NCBI RefSeq assembly: GCF_014529535.1
Contig: NW_023503509.1
Location: 1,178,001-1,242,000 of the forward strand
Origin: Bradysia coprophila
Lineage: Eukaryota; Arthropoda; Insecta; Diptera; Sciaridae
Length of the DNA stretch: 64,000 bases
Direction: 5' to 3'
Translations under genes and position numbers: made by a program
Shown here: positions 48,931 through 59,700 of the stretch, piece by piece
Layout of the letters: each line of letters begins with the position of its first letter
Position numbering within the stretch: the stretch's first letter is position 1
Notes under the pieces: generated by a model
What the model saw: the letters and a program-made list of their open reading frames with translations, nothing else
The model's database searches: none
Told to the model about the DNA's origin: nothing

Positions 48931-50367
48931 ATGGCAGCTTCGCTCGATCAGCATGAACAATATAAAACACCGAACGTAATTCTGTTGCTGCATAAAGATT
49001 CACTGCAGTACTCCACAGTTGGTGATTATCCCGAATTCGAAACAAAACGTCCGTTAAGGCGTTTCGTCCCGCTGGACAGATCGAGTGAAATCAAATTTTT
49101 GAAGACCATAGCCTTACTGGTTGTTCATATTGTGATTGACCCGCTGTTCTACGATGAAGAGTTTCTCAAACTTGTCAGGACAATGTGTGGCAACATCAAA
49201 CGACTGACGATCGACGCAAATTTGTTGGAACAAGCAGAGTGCACGTACAAGCAGAAAATGGTGGACGTAACGAACCCTGAAGCAATGTTCCTAACACTGG
49301 AAACTTTCATTGCTGGTCTCGATGGAATTGAGGAGCTCTATTTCGGACCGATGCTGCATCTGACTGAAGAATTTTACGAAGAAACCTTCAAACGCCCTCC
49401 ACGCTACGAAGGTAAAGTGTGTGGATGTGTAGAGCCCACACATTATCATCCCAAATTCTCCACGGACGTCATCAACAGTTTGAACTCGAGTCTAAAGAAG
49501 ATTTTTTTCAACAATGCTCAAGTTGACGCGTTCGATTTACGAGAGATTGCTGATACCTGTCCCATTGTTATCATACCAATGTGTGTCAGCGACGAAAACC
49601 CGTTTCTCAAGCAGAAAGGTGAATTTTTACACACCTGCCTGAATAGATTAACCAATTTGAGAGCTCTATCAATCGAATATTTTGACAATTGCTACCATTC
49701 CGAAACCGTTCAGGAGCTGATCTTGAACACACTCTCCGGAGACTTCAAAATTCACGAAATGTTTCCCAACGTAAAAACACTCCGAGTAAGAATTTTCTGC
49801 CCGTTTGTGATGGATATGTCGAAAACTGGAAACGAGGGGCTGTACGACGATGTTGTTTTGGACGAATTGGAAGTGGAAGAACAGATTCCCTGTTTCTGCA
49901 ACGGTCAACCTGACGTAAAGTCAAGCGATGACCATGGCGACATTGAATTGCAGACGTTATTGCATTCGTCCTTCCTACGTTGTTCTCTCGGAATCGAATC
50001 GTCACGCAATCAGTGTAACATCAATTGCCACTGTGTTGATGTGGCGAAAATCGGTTTGCTAAAGAATTTGAATGTGATCAAATTGCGTTGCTTCGATGAT
50101 ATGGTTGCACGATTCATATCCAATCTGCAAGAGAGTGGAAGCACTGCCAACATTATTGTATATGAAAAGAGTCGCTTCGAGGGAAGTGGCGATCATCACT
50201 CCCTATGGAATAATTTGGTCAGTCTAGCCGAAACAATGAAAATTGTTCCACATGATAAGATTGAGGTGGTCATGAAGAAGGTGAACGACGACATCAAGAT
50301 GAAGAGAATCAGAAACAAACTGGGCCAGTTCATTCCTGATGATGTCAAAATTACTTTTGCTGAATGA
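48931..50367 (+). CDS. Intronless unknown protein, 478 aa, possibly LRR-like
   Basis: Long single-exon frame with a TATA box upstream and AATAAA signals at 50467 and about 50532, so it is a real transcription unit. The start MAASLDQHEQYK is the first ATG of the frame after the predicted start site. The protein is soluble, with no signal peptide or membrane span. Repeating hydrophobic strands such as LKTIALLVVHIVID, IKRLTIDANLL, LTNLRALSIEYF, VKTLRVRIF, LNVIKLRCF resemble degenerate leucine-rich repeats, like those in the F-box/LRR gene 2 kb downstream, but I find no F-box at the N-terminus. Several Cys-His clusters (KVCGCVEPTHYH, CFCNG, CNINCHCVD) are notable and could bind metal. The family is not recognised. 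Confidence 0.75.
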   Translation: MAASLDQHEQYKTPNVILLLHKDSLQYSTVGDYPEFETKRPLRRFVPLDRSSEIKFLKTIALLVVHIVIDPLFYDEEFLKLVRTMCGNIKRLTIDANLLEQAECTYKQKMVDVTNPEAMFLTLETFIAGLDGIEELYFGPMLHLTEEFYEETFKRPPRYEGKVCGCVEPTHYHPKFSTDVINSLNSSLKKIFFNNAQVDAFDLREIADTCPIVIIPMCVSDENPFLKQKGEFLHTCLNRLTNLRALSIEYFDNCYHSETVQELILNTLSGDFKIHEMFPNVKTLRVRIFCPFVMDMSKTGNEGLYDDVVLDELEVEEQIPCFCNGQPDVKSSDDHGDIELQTLLHSSFLRCSLGIESSRNQCNINCHCVDVAKIGLLKNLNVIKLRCFDDMVARFISNLQESGSTANIIVYEKSRFEGSGDHHSLWNNLVSLAETMKIVPHDKIEVVMKKVNDDIKMKRIRNKLGQFIPDDVKITFAE

Positions 50368-50647
50368 TCGATTTTGTCGAAATTTGTCATTGGACGTGTT
50401 CGAATGCGTTTTCATTTTGATTGTCTTTGAAGTTAACCATCCAGTTTCTATAATTGTCATTCAACAAATAAATGTTTTCGTTAGCCAAAATTATTCTTGG
50501 TTAAACTTGTAAGTTTCCGTCGACCATTTATTTAAATAAAGCTTTGTCAACGCTGGATAGTGGATTTTATTACTCTACCAACTCTACATATTTCTGTGAG
50601 TGTTTCGTATTGACAATTGGAGTAAGTAACTTTGATGGAACCATCAA

Positions 50648-50811
50648 CAGTGCCGCCTTTTCCATATGGGCCAATTGGGCAAATGCCCGTGGCGCCCGAC
50701 GGATAGCAGAAGAAAATGGCGCCCGAGGTCCTTAAAAAAAAATTGGCTTTACTAAATTGGCGTCTATTTTTCCAATTGCCCGATGGCGCCCAAAAGCTAA
50801 AAGTGGCACTG
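50648..50811. mobile_element. hAT-type MITE, 164 bp, perfect 8-bp duplication
   Basis: CAGTGCCGCCTTTT at the left and AAAAGTGGCACTG at the right. ACCATCAA lies on both sides (50640-50647 and 50812-50819). It has GC-rich GGCGCCC words inside and CAGTG-type hAT ends. Confidence 0.9.
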
Positions 50812-50819
50812 ACCATCAA

Positions 50820-52325
50820 GATCGGAGATGCCATCGAATGGTCTGGCACGGGTCAGTTTTGAATTATGTCGGTGAAGGCTAGTATAAAACCAGTTTATTT
50901 TTGGTCAGTGTGGGGGCTATGCCGTACAGCGACAAAAATAAAGTGAATGAATTTTGATTTCAGGAAAACGAACAATGAATGCAGTACTTGCAACAACAGC
51001 TGGTGTTCATGCTCTGGTCTATATTGAATATTTTAGTGTTGAGCCCGTTTATTCACCCACAGTCAGGAGTAAACCGACAAATAAGCTATCAGACCGTTTA
51101 AGAAAGAGGACTCGCTTAGTCTCGCTGCACGGCATTGCTTCAATTGAACACAATGATAAAGAATGGAGATTCACATTTAATTGTTAGCCGTGCATCGGCA
51201 GACATATCTACAGGAACAACTCTCTTTATCTATTGATATCAACAATAGATCAACTAAAAGAGAGGATTCGCTCAGTTCCGCGGAAAAGATACGGCACAGT
51301 TAAATATTCTTTGAGGCGTCGTACATATTTACGAAAATAGCTCTCTTTTGATCGGTCCAGCATGAGCAGCCTTTTGAAGTAGTTGCAAAACTTGTTGCAA
51401 AAAATATTTTCCTTTTACAAATTTTGCAACTACTTTCACAACTACTTCAGGTTGCTCCCAGTCGTTTGAAGTAGTTGCAAAAGTGTTTCTTTTACGAATT
51501 TTGCAACTTCTTTTGCAACTACTTCAGGCGGGTAGCATGAGCATCAGCTGGTAATTGACCAGATGCTTCAAATTCTGCATCAAAGTGACATTTACCCAGT
51601 GTATCAGAAAGAACGTGACAGGAACTTCCTGTCATGAATGTTGTTGGACAAAATTTCATATCTCGACAGAGACAAACCCTTCACATATAATGTGCCCGAA
51701 AGACTGCTCACCTAATTTTACCATTTTTTTAAAACTTCAGTTGTCCTTCGAGTGATGTCGCACTTATTGGACCGAATGTATACTAAATCAGAATATATAT
51801 GGATATCAGAAGGATAAAATGGGTCTCAATCGTATGGAGCTATTATAAACTAAAATTGAAGTTAGGCATCCCGTAGAGGGGCGAATCCCATTTGGTCACA
51901 TACAGTTGAGTCCAAGAAGTGCGACGCACCCTTCGGTATAACTGAATTAAAAAGCTAACGTAAAGACATATCGATGCATTATCGTATTAACTGCCGTACT
52001 AACCGCTGCCTATCTTTTTCTAATAAATATTGCGAGAAAATCGCAGATAGGCAGTAATGGTTGATTTTGGTCCCCTTAGCTTTCCCTCGAACTTGGACTA
52101 AATTCAGATTCTTTGCATCTTTTGCTGTTCTGTCATTTCTGCTGTCCGTAAGTTTTGTATTAAAAAAACGTTTTTCTTAAATAAAATTTATTTCGTCAAT
52201 AAGCAAAAAAGGTAAGTGAGATCACACGCCGATCTTGCGCTTTACATTGATTATTATTGAACACATTACGCCGTTTACAATTCAATTAGAAATTAGAGCT
52301 CGAATTAGAGTCACAACCTTATCCA
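50820..52325. other. Intergenic region with small palindromes
   Basis: A 77-codon frame at 50954-51187 has no domain. AGAGAGGA-TTCGCT-CAGT words recur at about 51105 and 51260. An inverted pair CTGCCTATC facing GATAGGCAG lies at about 51997-52050. Confidence 0.4.
51375..51529. repeat. Two tandem palindromes of GAAGTAGTTGCAAAA
   Basis: GAAGTAGTTGCAAAA faces TTTTGCAACTACTTC-type sequence twice: about 51375-51450 and 51473-51529. Confidence 0.7.
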
Positions 52326-53914
52326 TCACATCTTCATCATATGTATGTAATTAGAACATTTGATCTCATCGCACAATTGAAGAACTTTGACTTCTTCATT
52401 TGATGTCAGGTCGTGAAAAATGCAAGACTTTATCAACTGCAAGACCTTCAAGTTTCCACCCTTTACCCGAATAATATCGAAGAATCGATCGTCCGCCCAA
52501 AAACCGGTACCAAGCCTCAAGATCTCCAGTTGAACGTTGGTCGTAATATCATTGATATCGTCACTGGTGAAATTCAACGGGTTCTTTATTGTCGCTATGG
52601 TTAATTCGGTCAAACTAGAATTGATCTGAGTGAGTCTGTTCCAATTGATTCTGCAAGACAAAGTTTTGATGTGGAGCGTTTTGAGATTGGTGAATTGAAC
52701 AGAATCGAATGAACCGGCTGTATCAACGATCCAAATGTACAGCGATTCCAATTTTTTCATATTCTGTGCCACTGCCAACGTATTTGTAGCTTCTAAAGTT
52801 GAAAGTGTGCGAACGTTCGGAAGCTTTTCGAGAAATTTTCCGAAGCGTTCACCATCGAGCAGCGTAAAATCTTTGAAGTCTAGCTTAATAACGCTCTCAT
52901 TCACTATCAATTGTTCGCAAAAGTTGTCGTCCTGAGGTATCTCATCGGCTATCAGACTCAAACTGTTCAAATTTTCCATGCTGGAAAAACATAACTCAAA
53001 AACATAACGGGGAACATCATGTCCTATTTCAAATTGTTCTAAAGTTTGCGACTGTGTTGTGAGAAATTCCAATAAGTCTCTGTGGCCCGCTTTTGAAGTT
53101 ATACCATACGTGCCCGAAATCGCTAATTTTTTCAGCCGAAATGGAATCGCAGCATTCAATCTTCTCATATCAGCCAGCATCCTGCAGCTGTAAGTAATGA
53201 TTAATGACGTCAACATATCCTGAGATGAAAGGAATTCGACCATTGGGAGACTATATTTCGGACTTCTCTTTTCGTTAAATATCAGTGTGGTGAGTTTTGC
53301 TGTTTGAAAGCATTTAATGATCTGTTGATCACAAGTATGAATCTTCAGGGTTTTCAATTCTTTCAGGTCCGGAAAAACGTAATTCAGTGGCACATTATCC
53401 TTTAGAGCGTTGAGCACTGACATATAGACGTACCGCAAATTCGGAGCGAGCTTCAATAGATTTGAAAATTCAAAGATGCTCTGAACCTGTCCAATGCAAC
53501 AACTCAGCTCGGCAACATTGCACCCGTGTTTTTGGAATATTACGCGCATTCGGTTTTTAACGCCGAAATTACCATACATGCGAATTGATCCAAATTTACG
53601 CTTTGTGTCCATAATAAACTTAAGTTTATTGCTTGAATCTTTAGAATTCTTGCACAAAAGTTTACCCTTCATATCGTAGCCCAGTTCTAAGGGCCAATGA
53701 CCTTCAGATACTGTTAAATGGTTCCACCTGAAAAAATAACAAGAAATCACGAATCGGGTGGTCATTGTCTGAGAGGGAAAAAAAAAACAATTCTGTTCAC
53801 TCACATTTTGCAAGTCAATGTCGCATTTTTCAAAGTTTTATGATCCAGATATTGAACAACTTTTGCTAGAATTAAAGGCGGCAAACTGTTGATGTGAGTT
53901 TTTGGTTTGCTCAT
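52326..53914 (-). CDS. F-box and leucine-rich-repeat-like protein, 503 aa
   Basis: Two exons on the minus strand (53914-53805 and 53727-52326) join in frame over a 77-bp GT-AG intron. Exon 1 supplies the F-box: LPPLILAKVVQYLDHKTLKN with a conserved CKMWNHL completed by exon 2 (residues about 10-42). F-box proteins recruit substrates to SCF (Skp1-Cullin1) ubiquitin ligases. The rest is a run of degenerate leucine-rich repeats (LKTLKIHTC, LTTLIFN, LTSLIITYS, LKKLAISG, LNSLSLIAD, VRTLSTLEA, LKTLHIKTL, LTELTIATI, LEILRLGTG, LKVLQLIKS), probably the substrate-binding part. An ATG inside the intron-side frame at 53813 is not the start. The specific substrate is unknown. It is convergent to the unknown LRR-like gene at 48931. 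Confidence 0.85.
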
Positions 53915-54154
53915 TTTCAATGATTAAAATATGGTAGACAGGCTGTTACGTGGAAATATCGAAGAAGATTAATTTATTATGATGACGTCTAAGAGATAAA
54001 AGCACTAATTGGTAGCACCAGATTTCATGCAAAGGTAACCCAAAATCTTATACATGTAGGTTACGCAGATCGCTACGTCAGTAGAAAGCAATAAATTATG
54101 TCGGTAAGCGCGTTACACCGCATTTTCATACAAAATAAAGGCAGATTTATACGA

Positions 54155-54815
54155 AAATGCTATTTGCAGTTCCTGCAAATAGTGTTTCATGGAGACTATT
54201 CGTAGTTCCTGCAAATAGTGCTTCATGGAGACTATTCGCAGGAACTGTAAATAGTGCTTCATGGAGACTATTCGCAGTAACTGCAAATAGTTTTTCATGA
54301 AGACTATTCACAGAACGTTTTTCTTATAAATGAAGAAATTCGAGGTCGAAATTTCGTACATTTAAGGGCAAGTATACATTTCCTGAAAAATAGTTGAAAA
54401 TGACTGAAAAATGAATACGATCCACTGGCTGAAAAATGTTTGAAAAAATATGCAGGTGACTTTATTTAAAAGTTTTCTGCAATTTTTTTTCTAAATAAGA
54501 TACACAATTTTCTTCTATATGGAATAAATTATTATTTTGAATAATAGTCTACATGAAACGCTATTCGCAGATTAGACGAATGGCATAACAAATACGTTGT
54601 ATCACTTTGCGCCGCGCAAAATGATACAACGTATTTGTTATGTCATTCGTCTTATCTGCGAATAGTCTCCATGAAACAATATTTGCAGTTACTGCGAATA
54701 GTCTCCATGAAACGCTATTCGCAGTTACTGCGAATAGTCTCCATGAAACAATATTTGCAGTTACTGCAAATAGTCTCCATGAAGGACTATTTACAGGAAC
54801 TGCAAATAGCGTCGG
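54155..54815. mobile_element. Foldback (FB)-like element: inverted arrays of a 36-bp tandem repeat
   Basis: The left array (54159-54310) and right array (54655-54815) are inverted relative to each other. Each has about four copies of a 36-bp unit containing ATAGTCTCCATGAAAC and GCAGTTACTGC. Each unit holds its own small palindrome (GCAGTTACTGC). Long terminal inverted repeats built of short tandem repeats are the hallmark of FB elements of Drosophila. The middle (54311-54654) is AT-rich and carries a second palindrome. It is non-coding. Confidence 0.75.
54575..54653. repeat. 79-bp near-perfect palindrome inside the FB-like element
   Basis: AGACGAATGGCATAACAAAT and its complement with a GCGCCGCGC centre, only a few mismatches. 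It abuts the right array. Confidence 0.8.
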
Positions 54816-54924
54816 TCGAATTTATACTCGAGTATATCCAGTAGATTTGAGTATATCCAGTGGTCTGAGGTAATCATACGTTCCTCGCCAATATTCTACG
54901 TATCAAAATTGCTACTTTTACTTA

Positions 54925-55351
54925 AAAGGCACCGATGCTTTGCTGAAAGGCATACATTTGGGCGTTTTTTAAATACTGGATTTTAGTTCACTTTCGATGA
55001 CATCTCTTTACCAGAATCCTTTTTCAAAAATGTAGGACAGTAATAACGATCACGAATGTGTTACCTTTAGACAGAAAATAGATTTGGTTGTAGCAGTTTG
55101 ACCACTGGTCAATGACCAGTTCTGAGAAAGCTGAGCGTAGTTTATGAAAATTTTGCTGAACAGCTGACTTTTTTCAGAGCTGGTCGTACGACTACAACCA
55201 AAACTAATTTTTATTTAATACTAACACATTCGTGATCGTTATTGCGGTTGTATATTCTTCAAAAAGGATTCTCATGAAAAGATGTCGTCACAAATAAAAA
55301 ACGAGACACACAAATGTAGGCTACAATTTTAGCTAAGCATCGGTGCCTCTT
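54925..55351. mobile_element. 427-bp foldback with AAAGGCACCGATGCTT ends
   Basis: The left end AGGCACCGATGCTT and the right end AAGCATCGGTGCCT enclose inverted arms (CTTTACCAGAATCCTTTTTC facing AAAAGGATTCTC). The centre has GACCAGTTCTGAGAAAG and its inverted counterpart. Confidence 0.7.
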
Positions 55352-55639
55352 AAACGCCCTGGTGATCATGCAAATCTTATTTTCGTAATTAGTTTACCAA
55401 TTTTTTAGGTGGGCAATCAAAATATTTCGGTAAAAATCAAGAATTTTTTTTGATCAAATCGATTAAATGGAAGTGCGTCACCACCTGACTTTTGCACATC
55501 TTTATCAAATCTTTTAGCGTTCAAAAAGTCGCAAAAACACCATCGAGGAACGTTGAATTCAGACTCAGTCCCGATCAAAAAAAGTATCTTTCAGATTTCA
55601 TCTTTTTTTGGTAAGCAATCTGTGAAGTCTAGAGAATGG

Positions 55640-56460
55640 ATCATAGTTTTTATGTACACCGATGCTCAGCTGGAAAGTCTACATTAGGAGGAGACATCGA
55701 TGCTTTAGCTAAGCACAAAACGATGGCACACTTTTTCCAGAAAGGACGCGGATACGAAGGTATCATCGAAAAAATATCATTTTTTGGTACAAATTTAGGC
55801 TGCAACTTAGCAATGTGTCGATTCGTCTTAAATAAAAATTAGTTTTGGTTGTAGTTGTTTAACCAGCTCTGAGAAAAGTCAGCAGTTTAACGAAATTTTC
55901 ATAAACTGCTCTCAAACTACGACAACAAAATCCATTTTCTCTTGAAAGCTAACACAATTTTATCGATTGATTAGCCGGAGGATAATAATAATACTTTATT
56001 ATTGCTTCTTTTATTCGTGATCAATACTGATCCTAGCCGAACCAATCTCACAATCAACTCGAGAAAGTATTATTAACACAATTTTGGTCATGGTACTGTA
56101 TCTTTGATGATATCTCTTCATAAATATCCTTTTCTAAAAATGTGAGACGACAATAACCACCACCAATGTGTGAGCTTTCAATAAAAATAGATTTGTTTGT
56201 GGTGGTTCGACCAAATACTGAACTGAACATTTTATGAAAATTTCAGTAAACTACTGACCTCACTACTGATTTTTCTCAGAACTGGTCAGACTGTTACAAT
56301 CAAATCAATTTTTTTTATTGAATACTAACGCATTCGTGATCATTATTCGTTATTTCTGTCAGACATTTTTCAAAATACTTGTGAAAAGATATCACCGAAA
56401 ACAAGACATGCAACGCCTAAATATAGGCTACAATTTCCGTTAAGCATCGATACCTCTTAA
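55640..56460. mobile_element. Two diverged copies of the same foldback family
   Basis: 55640-55970 (partial; GGTTGTAGTTGTTTAACCAG and inverted partner) and 56078-56460 (ends TTAAGCATCGATACCTCTT) repeat the structure of 54925-55351. A 68-codon frame at 55636 lies in this material and is not called. Confidence 0.55.
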
Positions 56461-56516
56461 TAAGATGTGTTTTCACCTGGGTGCATGATCAGATGAACTG
56501 TGTATACCAGCTTTTA

Positions 56517-56755
56517 GGGGTCATTCATAAGGTGACGTTCGATTTTTTCAGTGCTGCCAGCAGATTTGAATCGTTACTAACTCGCTAAATATGCGTTCTG
56601 GAGAGTTAATGCGTGTTTTACTCTCTAATTATGGATATATTTGGGTGGGTAGAACACACATTTGACTCACGAAAATGCATATTTATCGACTTATGAATGA
56701 TTCAAACCTACTGCCAGCACTGAAGAAAGCGCGGGCGTCATGTTTGAATGATCCC
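56517..56755. mobile_element. PIF/Harbinger-type MITE, TTA target duplication
   Basis: GGGGTCATTCATAA at the left and TTGAATGATCCC at the right, flanked by TTA (56514-56516 and 56756-56758), 239 bp. Confidence 0.75.
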
Positions 56756-56758
56756 TTA

Positions 56759-59700
56759 TAATGGAATAAAGAAACACATTTGACTTTCAGTTAAAAATAA
56801 TAAAAAGATTTATTCTGTTGATGGTTTTAGTTTTCATGTCCAATAATAATCCATTATCATTTTATAAATGTAAAAACTCAAAAGAATTGTAATTGGTCAA
56901 AGTACGACACAAAAGAAAAATTTCCAAAGAATCGATTGAGTCAACTTAACATGTTCCTTAAAATTTATTTTACTTTCCTTAATATGTTTTTCGTTCTTAA
57001 ACATAAATTTGAAAATAAAAACAAACAAACGAAAAAATTATTGACTAAATATTGTTTGGTTACATTTTTACGTTGATATTTTTCTCTGTACAAGATTTTT
57101 GCTCGTTTTTTTTAAATGTTTTCCCTATTACTTAACTATTTTGAATCCTTATACAAAAACAAACTGCTGTGTATGAGTGTGTAATAAAAGAAACAAAATG
57201 CACCATTTGGAAATCTTCACATAATCGAAAAGCGTTTATCTCTATGCTCGTTCACACTTTTTATTGCATTTTAGGGAAGAATTGAGTATGCCACTAGGGA
57301 TACGAGACGTTCAAAATTATGAATAATATCAATCGAAAGAAATTATCGATAATCGATTAATTATATCGTTATCGATAATTTGGTAATTATCGAAATTCGA
57401 TAATTATCAAAATATTGATATTTCGATATTTATCTGAAAATTCATGATAATATACCGATATATCGGAATATATCGATAAATATCGGAATTTCAGACCGAA
57501 ATATCGAATTATCGATATCTTGATAATTATCAAAATATCAATAATTATCGATTATCGATATTTTTTTGATAATTTTCGATAAAAAAAGTCGATAATTATC
57601 GATTATCGATAATCGATAATCATCGATAATCATTATCATTATCACCCATGCCTAGTATGTCACCGGTATGTCATTGTCAGTGACAAAATTGAAGAAAAAA
57701 AATGAATGAATTTCCGAAAAAATGTACGTTGAAATGTATATTCTGATGCTTTCGAAGACGTTAGAAAATCTGTGTACATTGTTTTGGGTTACCTACGGTC
57801 GAAAATAAGCTATTACACCTCTAGGGAAATTGTGTAAAATCCATTATTTAACCCGGGGTAGACGACGTCGTTTTTTGTGACTATAAACCTTGGCTACGCC
57901 TCGGACAACAAACTGCACACGAAACTTGGACTTTTTAAATTTTCTTTCTTTGTTATGTAAATAACTAAATCTGCGCCTTTGCGTCTTCTATTCGTAATTT
58001 GGCAGTTGCATGTATAAAATCCCATAAAAACTGTCACATTACTAATTCTTAAGTTACGAATGTTTCGAGAATCGGCACCCTGATCTCTATCATCTTCCGA
58101 AGCAATTTCTTTACATGTTAACTTGTAGATCGACTTTATCTTATTTTTAATCGTAGATTGTGAGAATAAAAATGGAAATTGATGGGAAAACAACATTTTT
58201 TTACGTAAACTTTAGTAGCGCAGACTTAAATAAAAAGCTTGGTGCCTGTGTGCAACCAAACTGAAGCGGAAGCGTTATCGTTCATTCAAAAAGTATGATG
58301 CATTTTAACTAAATAATTCAACAGTCCACGTACAGCAACTTCTCAAATTCAATAGTTTAAAAACGCGTGTGAACTTTTATAATACATTTTCCCCAGCAAA
58401 AAAATTTGTCTCATTCTTTTCACAGCATTAATCGATGGGAGCCCGGGACTGGCCATTACGGTAATTAAAAACATTTTCGCATATTCAGACAAAACTTCGG
58501 GGAATTTAATCATTAAAAAGATCTTCTGCCTTCATCACGGTGTCTTTATTCATACTTTGGCCGTCATAGATTTATCATCATAAAACTGTGACGCGTTAAA
58601 TAAAAAGGAGTTGTAAATGATCAACAACAAATCCTTTCGATTTGATATAAAATCATTGTGTAAGTTAATTGACTTTTATGTAATTGACAAGTTTTGTCAA
58701 TCAGAAGCTCCTGATATTGGGATATAAATTGGTATCACTGTTTTTCGGTCGTTAACCTTTTGGAAACGACAAGCGTATCGCGATACAATAATTAAATCTT
58801 CTACTTCTTTTGTTTCAAGTATCGCTTAGCGTGATTTTTTTTACTTCATCAGTGTTGACAAACGATTTGCTATACCATATCTACCAGAGATCAAAGTTAT
58901 TTTTTGCCGGCACTGTCGATAACAGATGACGATATGAATGAAACAGGACTCAATAATTCACTTGACCTTGCTTCATTTGCGACCGTCAACAAGCCAAACC
59001 TAGACCTAGACTCTTTGAATGTAAAATGCGTATGGGAAAGGAATATTCGAAAGATTGAAACAAAACACTGCACAGTCTGGGTTAAACACATCTGGTACTG
59101 ACAATTTCATCTCAGCGCGAAGATGTCAGTATATTCTTCGTTATTGTTAAGTTATCCAAATTTCTATTCTCCCTCGATTTTTCATCGTATTTTCATCTTA
59201 AGTACTTCACTTCGATGGGGCCAAAATGCACTCATGTACTATATTCACCGAATACCAACGGAATTGGTGCTGAGCTGTACTGCCTTGTCTCATATAAATA
59301 AAACAAACGAAGAAGAAAAACTTTGTATCAAACATTAGTATGAGGTAACTGTTGTAAGATATTTACTCTTTTGTCGCAAACTCTCATACTCTAACTTATT
59401 TGCAACTGGTAAGGACAAGCTTCGTTAACTGATCGTGAATCTGCGAACAAACCACTACCACAGATGAGACAGTTTCTACAATAGAAGTGGCAGAATTGTT
59501 TATTGTACCGCGGCTTGTGCGAGACTAAATACTTTCTGTATCTGCTCGATATGGTCATGTTAATCGAAGAAAATGGAAACTTGGAAGAAAAAAGGACGAT
59601 TTTCAGAGATATGAATGTCTGTGTAGGCCTAAGGGACTGGGTCTTTTCCATTCTCTTTCGTTTTCATCATCAAAAAATAAATAATTTTACACAAATTCAA

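Noticed and set aside
54635-54873. Frames encoding repeated SLHETIFAVTAN-like peptides
   Set aside because: Translation of the 36-bp repeat array of the FB-like element, open in two overlapping frames and again in the inverted array.
57894-58196. 100-codon minus-strand frame
   Set aside because: No recognisable domain, poor start context and no adjacent splice or promoter signals.
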